NCBI RefSeq assembly: GCF_009731465.1 | Contig: NZ_AP021887.1 | Span: 428,001 to 492,000 of the forward strand | Reading direction: 5' to 3' | Length of the DNA stretch: 64,000 bases | Source of the DNA: Streptococcus sp. 116-D4 | Lineage (GTDB): Bacteria; Bacillota; Bacilli; Lactobacillales; Streptococcaceae | Shown here: in pieces, positions 9,039 through 17,611 of the stretch | Numbering within the stretch: the stretch's first letter is position 1 | Layout of the letters: each line of letters starts with the position of its first letter | Program-made: the position numbers and the translations under genes | The notes under the pieces: generated by a model | Databases searched by the model: none | The model's input: the letters and a program-made list of their open reading frames with translations, nothing else | Told to the model about the DNA's origin: nothing

Positions 9039-10239
9039 AGATGGATTTTACGGGAAATTCGGTGGACGTTTTGTCCCAGAAACATTGATGACAGCAGTTT
9101 TGGAGTTAGAAGAGGCTTATCGTGAAAGTCAGGCAGATCCAAGTTTTCAAGAGGAGTTAAACCAACTTTTGCGCCAGTATGTAGGTCGTGAAACTCCTCT
9201 TTACTACGCAAAAAACTTGACCCAGCATATCGGCGGAGCCAAGATTTATCTCAAACGGGAAGACCTCAACCATACAGGGGCTCACAAGATTAACAATGCC
9301 TTGGGACAAGTTTTGCTGGCTAAACGCATGGGCAAGAAGAAAATTATTGCTGAAACCGGTGCCGGTCAGCACGGTGTGGCAACTGCAACAGCTGCGGCTC
9401 TCTTTAACATGGAATGCACTATCTACATGGGTGAGGAAGATGTTAAACGCCAAGCCCTCAATGTCTTTCGTATGGAGCTTTTGGGAGCTAAGGTTGAGGC
9501 AGTGACAGACGGTTCGCGCGTGCTCAAGGATGCGGTCAATGCAGCCCTTCGTTCTTGGGTGGCTAATATCGATGATACCCACTATATCCTTGGTTCTGCC
9601 TTGGGACCTCATCCTTTCCCAGAAATCGTTCGTGACTTCCAAAGTGTCATCGGTAGAGAAGCTAAGCAACAGTATCGCGATATGACAGGTGAAAATCTGC
9701 CAGATGCCCTAGTAGCCTGTGTTGGTGGTGGGTCGAATGCCATCGGACTTTTCCATCCATTTGTGGAAGATGAGTCAGTAGCCATGTATGGGGCTGAAGC
9801 AGCTGGACTTGGTGTAGACACAGAGCACCACGCAGCTACCTTGACCAAGGGGCGTCCGGGTGTCCTTCATGGTTCCCTCATGGATGTGCTCCAAGATGCC
9901 CATGGTCAAATTCTTGAAGCCTTCTCTATCTCAGCAGGTTTGGACTATCCTGGTATCGGTCCAGAGCATTCTCACTACCACGATATCAAACGTGCCAGCT
10001 ATGTTCCTGTGACAGACGAAGAAGCCTTGGAAGGATTCCAACTCTTGTCTCGTGTGGAAGGGATTATCCCAGCCTTGGAATCTAGCCATGCTATCGCCTT
10101 TGCGGTGAAATTAGCTAAAGAACTTGGACCAGATAAGTCTATGATTGTCTGTCTATCAGGTCGTGGAGACAAGGATGTGGTTCAAGTTAAAGACCGCTTG
10201 GAAGCAGATGCAGCAAAGAAGGGAGAAGCTCATGCCTAA
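9016..10239 (+). CDS. trpB: tryptophan synthase beta chain of the trp operon
   Basis: 407 residues, full length. Seen: [13 protein letters not shown], the PLP lysine K91 in GAHKINN, E113 in [14 protein letters not shown] and CLSGRGDKD. It lies directly before trpA, so this is the copy expected to form the alpha2-beta2 complex that channels indole. It starts 23 nt inside the end of trpF and ends with an alanine/lysine-rich tail absent from the first copy. The paralogue at 3277 shares the family motifs but differs clearly in sequence. Confidence 0.96.
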   Translation: MAYQEPNKDGFYGKFGGRFVPETLMTAVLELEEAYRESQADPSFQEELNQLLRQYVGRETPLYYAKNLTQHIGGAKIYLKREDLNHTGAHKINNALGQVLLAKRMGKKKIIAETGAGQHGVATATAAALFNMECTIYMGEEDVKRQALNVFRMELLGAKVEAVTDGSRVLKDAVNAALRSWVANIDDTHYILGSALGPHPFPEIVRDFQSVIGREAKQQYRDMTGENLPDALVACVGGGSNAIGLFHPFVEDESVAMYGAEAAGLGVDTEHHAATLTKGRPGVLHGSLMDVLQDAHGQILEAFSISAGLDYPGIGPEHSHYHDIKRASYVPVTDEEALEGFQLLSRVEGIIPALESSHAIAFAVKLAKELGPDKSMIVCLSGRGDKDVVQVKDRLEADAAKKGEAHA

Positions 10240-11008
10240 GAAACTAACAGAAAAATTAAATGCTATTAAAGCGACTGGAAAAGGAATTTTCGTTCCCTAT
10301 ATCATGGCTGGTGACCACGAAAAGGGTTTGGATGGACTCGGAGAAACAATACACTTTTTAGAAGACTTGGGTGTCTCTGCCATTGAAGTGGGCATTCCCT
10401 TTTCAGACCCTGTTGCAGATGGACCTGTTATCGAAGAGGCTGGCTTGCGCAGTCTAGCCCACGGGACCTCTACACATGCTTTGGTTGAAACCTTGAAAAC
10501 CATTGAAACAGAGATTCCAGTGGTCATTATGACCTACTTCAACCCCCTCTTTCAGTACGGTGTGGAGAACTTTGTCAAAGATTTGGCAAATACAGCGGTT
10601 AAGGGTTTGATTATTCCAGACCTGCCTCATGAGCATGCCAACTTTGTAGAACCATTTTTGGCAGATACAGACATTGCTTTGATTCCTTTAGTTAGCTTGA
10701 CCACAGGAATTGAACGCCAGAAAGAGTTGATTGATGGGGCAGAAGGATTTGTCTATGCCGTTGCTATCAACGGGGTAACAGGGAAATCTGGCAATTACCG
10801 TGCAGACTTAGACAAGCACTTAGCACAATTGCACCAAGTGGCCGATATCCCAGTCTTGACAGGTTTTGGCGTATCTAGTCAAGCCGATGTAGAACGCTTC
10901 AATGCGGTATCAGATGGTGTTATCGTCGGTTCAAAAATCGTAAAAGCTCTCCACCAAGGAGAGCCGATTCAGGACTTTATCAAACAAGCAGTAGCTTACC
11001 AAAAATAA
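10232..11008 (+). CDS. trpA: tryptophan synthase alpha chain
   Basis: About 258 residues. It splits indole-3-glycerol phosphate to indole, which passes to TrpB. Seen: [10 protein letters not shown], the catalytic glutamate in [22 protein letters not shown], the catalytic aspartate in LIIPDLPHE, and TGFGVSSQ. I chose the ATG at 10232, which overlaps the trpB stop by 8 nt and has GGGAGAAG ahead. The last 29 nt overlap the 3' end of the opposite-strand prepilin peptidase gene. Confidence 0.95.
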   Translation: MPKKLTEKLNAIKATGKGIFVPYIMAGDHEKGLDGLGETIHFLEDLGVSAIEVGIPFSDPVADGPVIEEAGLRSLAHGTSTHALVETLKTIETEIPVVIMTYFNPLFQYGVENFVKDLANTAVKGLIIPDLPHEHANFVEPFLADTDIALIPLVSLTTGIERQKELIDGAEGFVYAVAINGVTGKSGNYRADLDKHLAQLHQVADIPVLTGFGVSSQADVERFNAVSDGVIVGSKIVKALHQGEPIQDFIKQAVAYQK

Positions 11009-11639
11009 TCACACAAGCAGCGAGTAAGAGGAAAGGCACGAAAGGAAGTCTTTCCTTTTTCTTTTGCAGGAGAAAGGCTAGAATTCCCATCACAGAAGCA
11101 AACTGAATCAAGATGAGCAACTCCGTTACGCTAAAGACGAGAGCACAAGAAGCCAGAAAAAGAAAATCCCCTGCGCCCATGCGAATATCGATAACATGAG
11201 CCAACATTCCAAGGACAAGGAAGAAAACCATGACCAGATTCCAACCACAGAAAGCCATGAGGATTAGGTGGAAAGTCATCCATACCAGTAAGGGATATTC
11301 TTGATTGCGAAAGTCGTAGATGCCCAAGGTCAAACCCGCAGTGATTAGGATGACTTGATCCAAAGAGAGCCAGCCCAATGACCAAGCCAGAAAGAGAAGA
11401 CCCAAGCCTAGTTCAAAGAAAGCATACCAGACTGGATAAGGAGCCTTGCAGTAGCGACAGCGAAAGCGATTGAAGACCTGCGAGAGAATCGGAATCAAAT
11501 CTAAGGGACGCAAGCGAGTCTGACAGGAATCGCAGTGACTAGCAGGTCGGATAATGGAATGTTCTGGAAAACGGTCAATGACCAAACCAAGAAAGGAAGC
11601 GAGAATGCTCCCGACAAGAAAAAAATAAAAATCAATCAT
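10980..11639 (-). CDS. cilC: type IV prepilin peptidase (competence)
   Basis: A 219-residue A24-family membrane peptidase that trims the leader from competence pilins (ComGC-type) and may methylate them. Seen: an N-terminal hydrophobic helix, the cytoplasmic zinc-type cysteine pairs CDSC and CRYC, several membrane segments, and the aspartate motif GAGDFLF expected for the GxGD active site; [11 protein letters not shown] supplies the first aspartate. The start is only 7 nt downstream of a perfect SigX box, so it should be a late competence gene. No ribosome site is visible before the ATG. The 3' end overlaps trpA on the other strand. Confidence 0.92.
   Translation of the reverse strand: MIDFYFFLVGSILASFLGLVIDRFPEHSIIRPASHCDSCQTRLRPLDLIPILSQVFNRFRCRYCKAPYPVWYAFFELGLGLLFLAWSLGWLSLDQVILITAGLTLGIYDFRNQEYPLLVWMTFHLILMAFCGWNLVMVFFLVLGMLAHVIDIRMGAGDFLFLASCALVFSVTELLILIQFASVMGILAFLLQKKKERLPFVPFLLLAACVIIFGKLLLV
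11029..11064 (+). terminator. terminator of the trp operon
   Basis: AGGAAAG (11029-11035) pairs with CTTTCCT (11050-11056), followed by TTTTCTTTT. The hairpin lies inside the antisense of the prepilin peptidase coding region, because the two genes converge and overlap. Confidence 0.6.
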
Positions 11640-11646
11640 ACTTATT

Positions 11647-11654
11647 TATTCGTA
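11647..11654 (-). promoter_or_regulatory. SigX/ComX box (combox)
   Basis: On the minus strand the sequence is TACGAATA preceded by a T-tract, the exact core of the streptococcal late competence promoter. Only AATAAGT separates it from the ATG of the prepilin peptidase gene. Confidence 0.88.
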
Positions 11655-11708
11655 AAAAATAGGAGAAGTAGTATAATGGAGAAACATAGATAAGGTGGTG
11701 AGGTCAAG

Positions 11709-12164
11709 ATGACAATTCGTTTTGAAGAAAAAGTAAGCCCAAAAAATGCTCAGATCGTATGCCAATGGTCCAACTCCCTTGGCAAATCCTTTCAAGAACA
11801 ATGGATGGGAACAATGATTCCTTTTCCCTTGACAATTCAAGTCTTGCAAGATTTGGAAGGAATCTTTTCAATCTTTGAAGGACAAGAGTTTGTCGGGCTT
11901 ATCCAGAAAATCAGGCAAGAAGACAGTAATCTTCATATTGGAAGATTTTTTATCATCCCCCAGAAACAGGGGCAAGGCTTAGGTAGCCAGGCTTTAAGGA
12001 AATTTGTTAGTTTGGCCTTTGAAAATGGAGATATAGATAGTATTTCTCTAAATGTCTTCGAGGCAAATCAAAGAGCTCAGAATCTTTACCAAAAAGAAGG
12101 ATTTGAGATCGTGGAAATCATTGAAGCACCAGATCGGAAATACATTATGAGAAAGTTTAGATAG
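11709..12164 (+). CDS. GNAT family N-acetyltransferase
   Basis: 151 residues. GNAT enzymes move an acetyl group from acetyl-CoA to an amine. Seen: the acetyl-CoA binding pattern in IGRFFIIPQKQGQGLGSQALR (Q/RxxGxG/A as QGQGLG) and a C-terminal NVFEANQRAQNLYQKEGFE, typical for acetyltransferase_1. The substrate is unknown. TATAAT lies at 11672-11677 and a GGTGGTGAGG site precedes the ATG, so it has its own transcript, divergent from cilC. Confidence 0.82.
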   Translation: MTIRFEEKVSPKNAQIVCQWSNSLGKSFQEQWMGTMIPFPLTIQVLQDLEGIFSIFEGQEFVGLIQKIRQEDSNLHIGRFFIIPQKQGQGLGSQALRKFVSLAFENGDIDSISLNVFEANQRAQNLYQKEGFEIVEIIEAPDRKYIMRKFR

Positions 12165-12248
12165 AATGCAAAAAGTTTTGATTCCAAAGATATTCTGAAT
12201 AACCATTACTTTTGATATAGTTTCATATTTTGCTAGGTTTTTATAAAC

Positions 12249-12288
12249 AAAAAAGAGAACGTCAGTTACACTAACGTTCTCTTTTTTT
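12249..12288. terminator. bidirectional terminator
   Basis: AGAGAACGT (12254-12262) pairs with ACGTTCTCT (12274-12282), with A-tract on one side and T7 on the other. It can end both the acetyltransferase transcript and the converging gls24 operon. Confidence 0.88.
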
Positions 12289-12317
12289 GTTCTAAAATGA
12301 TAGATAAAGTCTAAACC

Positions 12318-12521
12318 TTATTTTTCTTCTTTATGAAGCATATTTTTGACACCTTCGATAGCGCCTTCTACAGCGTCTTTGGCATCTTCAGCAACTTCTT
12401 TTACTTTAGAAACAACTTTTTCAGTTGTTCCTTCTTTTTCCACTTTTTCATCACCGATGGCTTTTCCAACACCTTCTTTAATAGAACCTTTAGCTTGATT
12501 TAATTTTTCTTCTACTGACAT
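12318..12521 (-). CDS. CsbD-family stress protein
   Basis: A 67-residue, highly charged protein of the CsbD family. Seen: the typical start [23 protein letters not shown] and a lysine/glutamate-rich helical rest. CsbD proteins are induced by general stress; the molecular role is not known. It is the last gene of the gls24 operon, 23 nt after the Gls24 protein, with AAAAGGAG ahead of its ATG. Confidence 0.88.
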   Translation of the reverse strand: MSVEEKLNQAKGSIKEGVGKAIGDEKVEKEGTTEKVVSKVKEVAEDAKDAVEGAIEGVKNMLHKEEK

Positions 12522-12544
12522 GATTAATTCTCCTTTTAATTAGA

Positions 12545-13153
12545 TTATTTTACGCGAGAGTTTTCTTGAGCTACTGTTCCAGTTGCTGCATTTTTAACGT
12601 TTTCGAAACCTTCACCAACTTTTTCTTGAACAGTAGATACACCGCTACCAAGACCAGATTTTACTTTTTCAAATTGTTCTGAAGCGAATTCTCCAGTTGA
12701 TTCAGCAACATCAGATACGCGGTCTTGAAGGCTTACTGAGTCCGCTTCGTATTGTTCTTTAGTTTTGATATCGATAACGTTTACGTTTACTTCAACAACT
12801 TCCAATTCAGTCATCTTGCTAACTTCAGCAACAACAACATCTTTGATTTGTTTGTATAGATCAGGAACATTCTTTTGGTATTCAACTACAACGTTAAGGT
12901 CAACAGCAACTTGTGACTTCCCAACTTCAACGTTAACTCCATTAGTTACATTATCAGAATTAACAAGTTTGTCTTTTAAGTTAGAGAAGAAGCCACCGTC
13001 GATTTCCAAAAGACCTGAAATATTTTCTAGAGATAGACCGATGATTTTTTGAATTACTTTATCTTCATAAGTAAGTTCACCTTTAACATCTTGAGATACA
13101 ACAGTAGAATTTTTCTTTTCTACATTAACATTAGTGTTTTTTTCGTTTGACAT
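12545..13153 (-). CDS. gls24: Asp23/Gls24 family envelope stress protein
   Basis: 202 residues. The first 130 or so form the Asp23/Gls24 domain (ELTYEDKVIQKIIGLSLENISGLLEIDGG, then a VNVEVGKSQVAVDLNVVVEYQ strand region). The C-terminal tail is acidic and helix-forming. In Staphylococcus the homologue Asp23 is held at the membrane by AmaP, whose homologue is two genes upstream here, so the same complex is likely. The family is linked to alkaline and cell-wall stress. AAAGGAG precedes the start. Confidence 0.92.
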   Translation of the reverse strand: MSNEKNTNVNVEKKNSTVVSQDVKGELTYEDKVIQKIIGLSLENISGLLEIDGGFFSNLKDKLVNSDNVTNGVNVEVGKSQVAVDLNVVVEYQKNVPDLYKQIKDVVVAEVSKMTELEVVEVNVNVIDIKTKEQYEADSVSLQDRVSDVAESTGEFASEQFEKVKSGLGSGVSTVQEKVGEGFENVKNAATGTVAQENSRVK

Positions 13154-13210
13154 AGGAAACTCCTTTATTAAATTATTTATTATTTACTTATTTATTTTCT
13201 ATATAGATAG

Positions 13211-13381
13211 TTATTTGTCTATATAGTTGTTTTGGATATACAATCCAGCTGCTACTCCCAGTACTCCTAAAATTAATACAAATATTGTTTTGAAGAAGCC
13301 AAAGGAGACAATCAAACAAGCGAGAAATACGCCTATTAGACCTGCTATAATTGGATATCGATACTGTTTAATCCATTCCAT
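13211..13381 (-). CDS. small membrane protein, DUF2273 type
   Basis: A 56-residue reading frame. The protein begins MEWIKQYRYPIIAGLIG and holds two hydrophobic stretches (about residues 10-28 and 29-50), ending NNYIDK. DUF2273 proteins usually sit between amaP and asp23-like genes, as here. AAGGAAG lies 7 nt ahead of the ATG. A role as partner of AmaP is inferred from its place. Confidence 0.82.
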   Translation of the reverse strand: MEWIKQYRYPIIAGLIGVFLACLIVSFGFFKTIFVLILGVLGVAAGLYIQNNYIDK

Positions 13382-13392
13382 TTCTTACTTCC

Positions 13393-13965
13393 TTACTTTA
13401 CTCGACTAGCAGTTTTTTTCTTTTGAGGTTTTGGTTTAGGCTGGTAGTCTTTTACTATAACTTCTAGTTTAACCTGACGCTCAATACCAAAGAATTGCTT
13501 CAATCCATTAGCTATTTCATTTTGAATTAGCTGGCATCTGTTAGCGATATTATCTGAAGGAATAACTTTACCTTCTACTTTAACGAAACATTTATTTCTT
13601 CGTAAATTTACATGGACAGTTGGATTTTTGATTAATTCATGATCGCTGACCAAACTTCTAACAAAACCTTCGATTGCTGAATTCTTTAATTTCAATGTAT
13701 CGTTTTTAGTTTCAAGTTGAATTTCCAAATGACGTTTAGGATAAAACAACACAACTAACATCGATAACAAAACTAAAGTTGATAGAACCACAATCCCCCA
13801 GAATACATATCTAGAGAGATAGAATTCAACGAAATGATTCTGTCTCCAGCTAAATAGCTGAATGCCTAGATCACTAACTTGATGATAATCTATCAAAACA
13901 GGAAGGAAAATTGTCAAGATTAAAATACAGAAAATAATTAAAAATATTTTCTTTGTTTTTGACAT
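13393..13965 (-). CDS. amaP: alkaline shock response membrane anchor protein
   Basis: About 190 residues. Two hydrophobic segments (about 5-25 and 53-77) are followed by a cytoplasmic domain with DTLKLKNSAIEGFVRSLV and a lysine/proline-rich tail. AmaP recruits the Asp23 protein to the membrane in Staphylococcus. I chose the ATG at 13965 because AAAGGA is 7 nt ahead; a TTG two codons upstream is the only other choice. The next two genes, DUF2273 and gls24, fit the AmaP locus. Confidence 0.85.
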   Translation of the reverse strand: MSKTKKIFLIIFCILILTIFLPVLIDYHQVSDLGIQLFSWRQNHFVEFYLSRYVFWGIVVLSTLVLLSMLVVLFYPKRHLEIQLETKNDTLKLKNSAIEGFVRSLVSDHELIKNPTVHVNLRRNKCFVKVEGKVIPSDNIANRCQLIQNEIANGLKQFFGIERQVKLEVIVKDYQPKPKPQKKKTASRVK

Positions 13966-14041
13966 ATACAATCCTTTCGATTTAACATTAAACTATTTTT
14001 ACCTATCTAATCTATTTAAAAATAGTTTATCCTACAAGTAA

Positions 14042-14278
14042 TTATTTTTTACCTGTAAAGAATGATACTATAGTAACAACAATTGCTGCTCCTGCAATAG
14101 ATGGAATCAAAGCCATTCCAGCTATTGATGGGCCCCAACTACCTAAGAGGGATTGTCCTACAGATGATCCGATTAAACCAGCGAATACATTTGCGACGAT
14201 TCCCATAGAACTATCTTTCTTAGTGATTTTACCTGCCAAGAGCCCAATAAGACCTCCAGCAATAATTGACCACAACAT
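14042..14278 (-). CDS. GlsB/YeaQ/YmgE family membrane protein
   Basis: 78 residues, three hydrophobic segments with many glycines (GGLIGLLAGK, VFAGLIGSSVGQSLLG). This family, once called transglycosylase-associated, is found with Gls24 proteins in enterococci and streptococci. It is the first gene of the operon, with GGAGGG ahead of its ATG. Its function is not known. The promoter region upstream contains repeated -35/-10 modules. Confidence 0.88.
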   Translation of the reverse strand: MLWSIIAGGLIGLLAGKITKKDSSMGIVANVFAGLIGSSVGQSLLGSWGPSIAGMALIPSIAGAAIVVTIVSFFTGKK

Positions 14279-14297
14279 TGCCTACCCTCCTTTATTA

Positions 14298-14434
14298 TTT
14301 TAATTTCAAAAAATCAATTTTTTGATTACTGCTATTATATAATTTTAATATCAAAAAATCAACTTCTTTGATTATTACTATTATATAATTTTAATATTAA
14401 AAAATCAATTATTTTGGTCATTGCTATTATATAA
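14298..14434 (-). promoter_or_regulatory. three tandem 45-46 bp repeats carrying promoters for the gls24 operon
   Basis: Copies lie at 14298-14342, 14343-14388 and 14389-14434. Read on the minus strand, two junctions give TTGATT-N17-TATAAT: -35 at 14357-14362 with -10 at 14334-14339, and -35 at 14403-14408 with -10 at 14380-14385. A third TATAAT (14426-14431) lacks a good -35, and the -35 in copy 1 lacks a good -10. Copies 1 and 2 also hold the inverted repeat AATCAA/TTGATT. The region is very AT-rich and likely curved. In pneumococcus an Mga regulator activates the matching operon from such a region; that link here is inferred. Confidence 0.75.
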
Positions 14435-14532
14435 TTTTAAAAACTAAAAATATAGTCTTTCGACTTGAATTTGATTCTGTATTCACGCCCTCAATAGACG
14501 GTAAAATAAAAAAATTGTTTATATATTTCCTG

Positions 14533-14552
14533 TTTCGTGTTATTATACGAAA
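14533..14552 (+). promoter_or_regulatory. palindrome upstream of the Mga-like gene
   Basis: TTTCGT and ACGAAA are separated by 8 bp. A TATAAT at 14604-14609, 46 bp before the ATG at 14655, is the probable -10 of the regulator gene. The palindrome could be an operator; no known factor is recognised. Confidence 0.4.
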
Positions 14553-14654
14553 TAAAGGATCTTAATAAAAGTCGTTATAGTATGCTATAGCTAGTCTTTA
14601 TGGTATAATTGCAAGAGGTAAAATTTGATAATTTATAAAGAGAGAAAGATATTC

Positions 14655-16136
14655 ATGAGAGATTTATTATCTAAAAAAAGTCATAGGCAATTAGAATTAT
14701 TAGAATTATTATTTGAACATAAACGATGGTTTCATCGTTCTGAATTAGCAGAGCTACTAAATTGTACAGAACGAGCAGTCAAAGATGATCTATCCCATGT
14801 TAAATCTGCTTTTCCTGACTTGATTTTTCATTCTTCTACTAATGGTATACGCATTATTAATACCGATGATAGTGATATTGAAATGGTTTACCATCATTTC
14901 TTTAAGCATTCAACTCATTTTTCGATTTTAGAATTTATCTTCTTTAATGAAGGTTGTCAAGCTGAGAGTATTTGTAAAGAATTTTATATCAGTTCATCTA
15001 CGCTCTATCGTATTATTAGCCAAATCAATAAAGTGATTAGAAAGCAATTTCAATTTGAAATCAGTCTGACTCCTGTTCAAATTGTTGGAAATGAGAGAGA
15101 CATTCGTTACTTTTTTGCACAATATTTTTCAGAAAAATATTATTTTCTAGAATGGCCATTTGAAAATTTTTCATCAGAGCCCCTATCTCAATTGTTAGAA
15201 TTGGTTTATAAGGAAACAAGCTTTCCAATGAATTTGTCAACGCATAGAATGCTAAAGTTGCTCCTAGTTACGAACCTATATAGAATAAAGTTTGGTCATT
15301 TCATGGAAGTAGATAAAGACTCTTTTAACGATCAAAGTTTGGATTTTTTAATGCAGGCAGAAGGAATAGAAGATGTTGCTCAGAGTTTTGAATCAGAATA
15401 CAATATCTCTTTAGATGAAGAAGTTGTTTGCCAATTATTTGTGTCTTACTTTCAAAAAATGTTTTTCATAGATGAAAGTCTCTTTTTGAAATGCGTAAAA
15501 AAGGATAGCTATGTTGAAAAATCTTACCATCTATTGAGTGATTTTATTGATCAGATTTCAGTCAAGTATCAGATTGAGATTGAGAATAAGGATAATCTGA
15601 TTTGGCATCTGCATAATACTGCACATCTGTATCGTCAGGAGTTGTCCACTGAGTTTATTTTATTTGATCAAAAAGGGAATACAATCAGGAATTTTCAAAA
15701 TATTTTCCCTAAATTTGTTTCAGATGTAAAAAAAGAGCTTTCTCATTATTTAGAGACTCTTGAAGTTTGTTCTAGTTCAATGATGGTAAATCATCTATCT
15801 TATACCTTCATCACTCATACCAAACATTTGGTGCTTAATCTACTACAAAATCAGCCAAAGCTGAAGGTTCTGGTTATGAGTAATTTTGATCAGTATCATG
15901 CAAAATCCGTTGCAGAGACACTTTCTTATTATTGCAGCAACAATTTTGAACTTGAAGTTTGGACTGAATTAGAATTATCAAAGGAATCTTTAGAAGAATC
16001 GCCTTATGATATCATCATTTCTAATTTTATTATTCCTCCGATTGAAAATAAGAGACTGATCTATTCAAATAATATAAACACGGTCTCACTCATATCTTTG
16101 TTAAATGCCATGATGTTTATTCGATTAGATGAGTAA
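14655..16136 (+). CDS. mga: Mga-family transcriptional regulator (MgaSpn-like)
   Basis: About 493 residues. Seen: two N-terminal helix-turn-helix regions (about residues 20-45, HRSELAELLNCTERAVKDDL, and about 105-125, CKEFYISSSTLYRIISQI), a central PRD-like part and a C-terminal EIIB-like part with LKVLVMSNFDQYHAK. Mga proteins are global activators of virulence and sugar-related genes. The pneumococcal MgaSpn lies in the same position and activates the divergent gls24-type operon, which fits here. I chose the ATG at 14655 (AGAGAAAG ahead) over a TTG at 14625. Confidence 0.9.
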   Translation: MRDLLSKKSHRQLELLELLFEHKRWFHRSELAELLNCTERAVKDDLSHVKSAFPDLIFHSSTNGIRIINTDDSDIEMVYHHFFKHSTHFSILEFIFFNEGCQAESICKEFYISSSTLYRIISQINKVIRKQFQFEISLTPVQIVGNERDIRYFFAQYFSEKYYFLEWPFENFSSEPLSQLLELVYKETSFPMNLSTHRMLKLLLVTNLYRIKFGHFMEVDKDSFNDQSLDFLMQAEGIEDVAQSFESEYNISLDEEVVCQLFVSYFQKMFFIDESLFLKCVKKDSYVEKSYHLLSDFIDQISVKYQIEIENKDNLIWHLHNTAHLYRQELSTEFILFDQKGNTIRNFQNIFPKFVSDVKKELSHYLETLEVCSSSMMVNHLSYTFITHTKHLVLNLLQNQPKLKVLVMSNFDQYHAKSVAETLSYYCSNNFELEVWTELELSKESLEESPYDIIISNFIIPPIENKRLIYSNNINTVSLISLLNAMMFIRLDE

Positions 16137-16487
16137 TCAAAAATAACAAAAAAACGCTATTTCGCGTTTGAACTCTACCTCAAAAGTTAGACAGAAAAAA
16201 TCTAATTTTTGGGGTGTTTTTGTTAAGAAAAGACCTTCAATCATTTAATCAAAATGTACATCTAGATTCACAGTCCTCTAAAACTCTTGCTTTTTTTGTA
16301 GAAGATACGAAAAAAAGCCTTGCATCCAAGTTTTTCCCTGTTGTTTTCATGAATATTGAAAGGGAGGATGAAAGCCGATTGGAGTAATTTTATTCATGAT
16401 AGGAAAAAGTATGTGGCCAAAAATGATTGAGAAATAGTTGCTAAAAAAGCGGTTGCATGATACTATATATTGAAAGGAGGTGAGAAT
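16137..16487 (+). other. intergenic stretch with hairpins and possible debris
   Basis: After the mga stop there is a small hairpin (AAACGC/GCGTTT, near 16155), then a near-palindrome CCTCAAAAGTTAGA / TCTAATTTTTGGGG (about 16177-16213) that resembles an IS end. An open frame of 57 codons from GTG 16214 to 16387 follows, without ribosome site or recognised family; it may be a gene fragment. I see no clear gene here. The last part holds the leader of the LacI-type gene with GAAAGGAGG. Confidence 0.4.
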
Positions 16488-17483
16488 ATGGTAGAACAAA
16501 GAAAATCAATTACCATGAAAGATGTTGCTTTAGAAGCAGGAGTTAGTGTTGGAACAGTTTCACGTGTGATTAATAAAGAAAAAGGTATTAAAGAAGTAAC
16601 TTTAAGGAAAGTTCAAAGGGCTATAAAAACATTGGACTATATCCCTGATAATTATGCTCGAGGTATGAAAAAGAATAGAACAGAGACTATCGCATTGATT
16701 ATTCCGAGCATATGGCATCCATTTTTCTCGGAGTTTGCCTATCATGTTGAGAAAGAGTTATTAAAATATAATTATAAATTATTTATTTGTAACGCTGATA
16801 GCGATTCACAAAATGAAATCGAATATATCGAAATGTTGAAACAAAATAAAGTGGATGGAATTATTGGTATCACATATTCTGATATTGACAAATATATTTT
16901 ATCTGATTTACCGTTTGTAAGTATAGACAGACATTTTTCGGAAAATGTATGCTATGTTACTTCAACAAATTACAAAGGAGGACAAACTGCAGCAGAGGAA
17001 CTGGTTAGAAGGAATAATAAGCACCTTGCTTTTATTGGTTCAATTAATATGTATGAGAATGAGACTATACTCAGAAGTAAAGGATTTAGAGAAAAAGCTA
17101 AGGAATTAGGGGTAGATGTCTATAATTTTGAAATGAAAGAACCTTTAATAAATCCTGAAGATCAGATAAGAATTTTTTTGCAATCTCATAAAGAAATTGA
17201 TGGTATATTTACAATAAATGATATGATGGCTCTGAGAGTTATTAGTGTTATGAAAGAACTGGGGAAAATAGCACCTGATGATTACCAGATAATTGGTTTT
17301 GATGGTTTAAAAACTTCTGTCGATCAATCTTACCTAGTATCTACAATAGTTCAAGATATTGGTATGATGGCAAAAGAATCTGTTGCAATGATACTGAAAA
17401 TGATTAAGCAAGAAGAGATTCTAGAAAAACGAATCGTAATTCCCACATATTTTTGGGGAGATAAAACAACAAAAAAAATTTAA
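16488..17483 (+). CDS. LacI-family sugar operon regulator (SusR-like)
   Basis: About 331 residues. Seen: an N-terminal LacI helix-turn-helix with MKDVALEAGVSVGTVSRVIN, then a periplasmic-binding-like sensor domain (TIALIIPSIWHPFFSE, DGIFTINDMMALRV, IIGFDGL). It should bind the two TGAAACGTTTCA palindromes in the following leader and release them on a sugar signal, perhaps sucrose, fructose or a fructo-oligosaccharide product. I chose the ATG at 16488, with AAAGGAGG 7 nt ahead. It precedes the transporter genes and has its own start region. Confidence 0.88.
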   Translation: MVEQRKSITMKDVALEAGVSVGTVSRVINKEKGIKEVTLRKVQRAIKTLDYIPDNYARGMKKNRTETIALIIPSIWHPFFSEFAYHVEKELLKYNYKLFICNADSDSQNEIEYIEMLKQNKVDGIIGITYSDIDKYILSDLPFVSIDRHFSENVCYVTSTNYKGGQTAAEELVRRNNKHLAFIGSINMYENETILRSKGFREKAKELGVDVYNFEMKEPLINPEDQIRIFLQSHKEIDGIFTINDMMALRVISVMKELGKIAPDDYQIIGFDGLKTSVDQSYLVSTIVQDIGMMAKESVAMILKMIKQEEILEKRIVIPTYFWGDKTTKKI

Positions 17484-17490
17484 ACAGCAC

Positions 17491-17519
17491 TTGACAAATA
17501 ATGAAAGCGCTGTTATAAT
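17491..17519 (+). promoter_or_regulatory. consensus promoter with cre-like site in the spacer
   Basis: TTGACA (17491-17496) and TATAAT (17514-17519) are 17 bp apart. The spacer and -10 edge carry TGAAAGCGCTGTTA (17502-17515), close to the CcpA cre consensus. Binding of CcpA there would block RNA polymerase directly, giving glucose repression. Confidence 0.85.
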
Positions 17520-17531
17520 ATAAACTATAAA

Positions 17532-17596
17532 TGAAACGTTTCAAAAACAAGTTGAAAAAACTTGTTTAAAAAATAAATAAAAAATGAAACGTTTCA
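17532..17596 (+). promoter_or_regulatory. paired LacI-type operators
   Basis: The same 12-bp perfect palindrome TGAAACGTTTCA occurs at 17532-17543 and 17585-17596. Centres are 53 bp apart, about five helical turns, so the sites face the same side of the DNA and could be looped. A hairpin AACAAGTT/AACTTGTT lies between them in the leader RNA. The first site is just after the expected transcription start; the second touches the ribosome site. Confidence 0.85.
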
Positions 17597-17611
17597 AAAA
17601 GGAGGAAAATG

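Noticed and set aside
14298..14434. CRISPR array
   Set aside because: The 45-46 bp units are directly joined, without spacers, and carry promoter elements.
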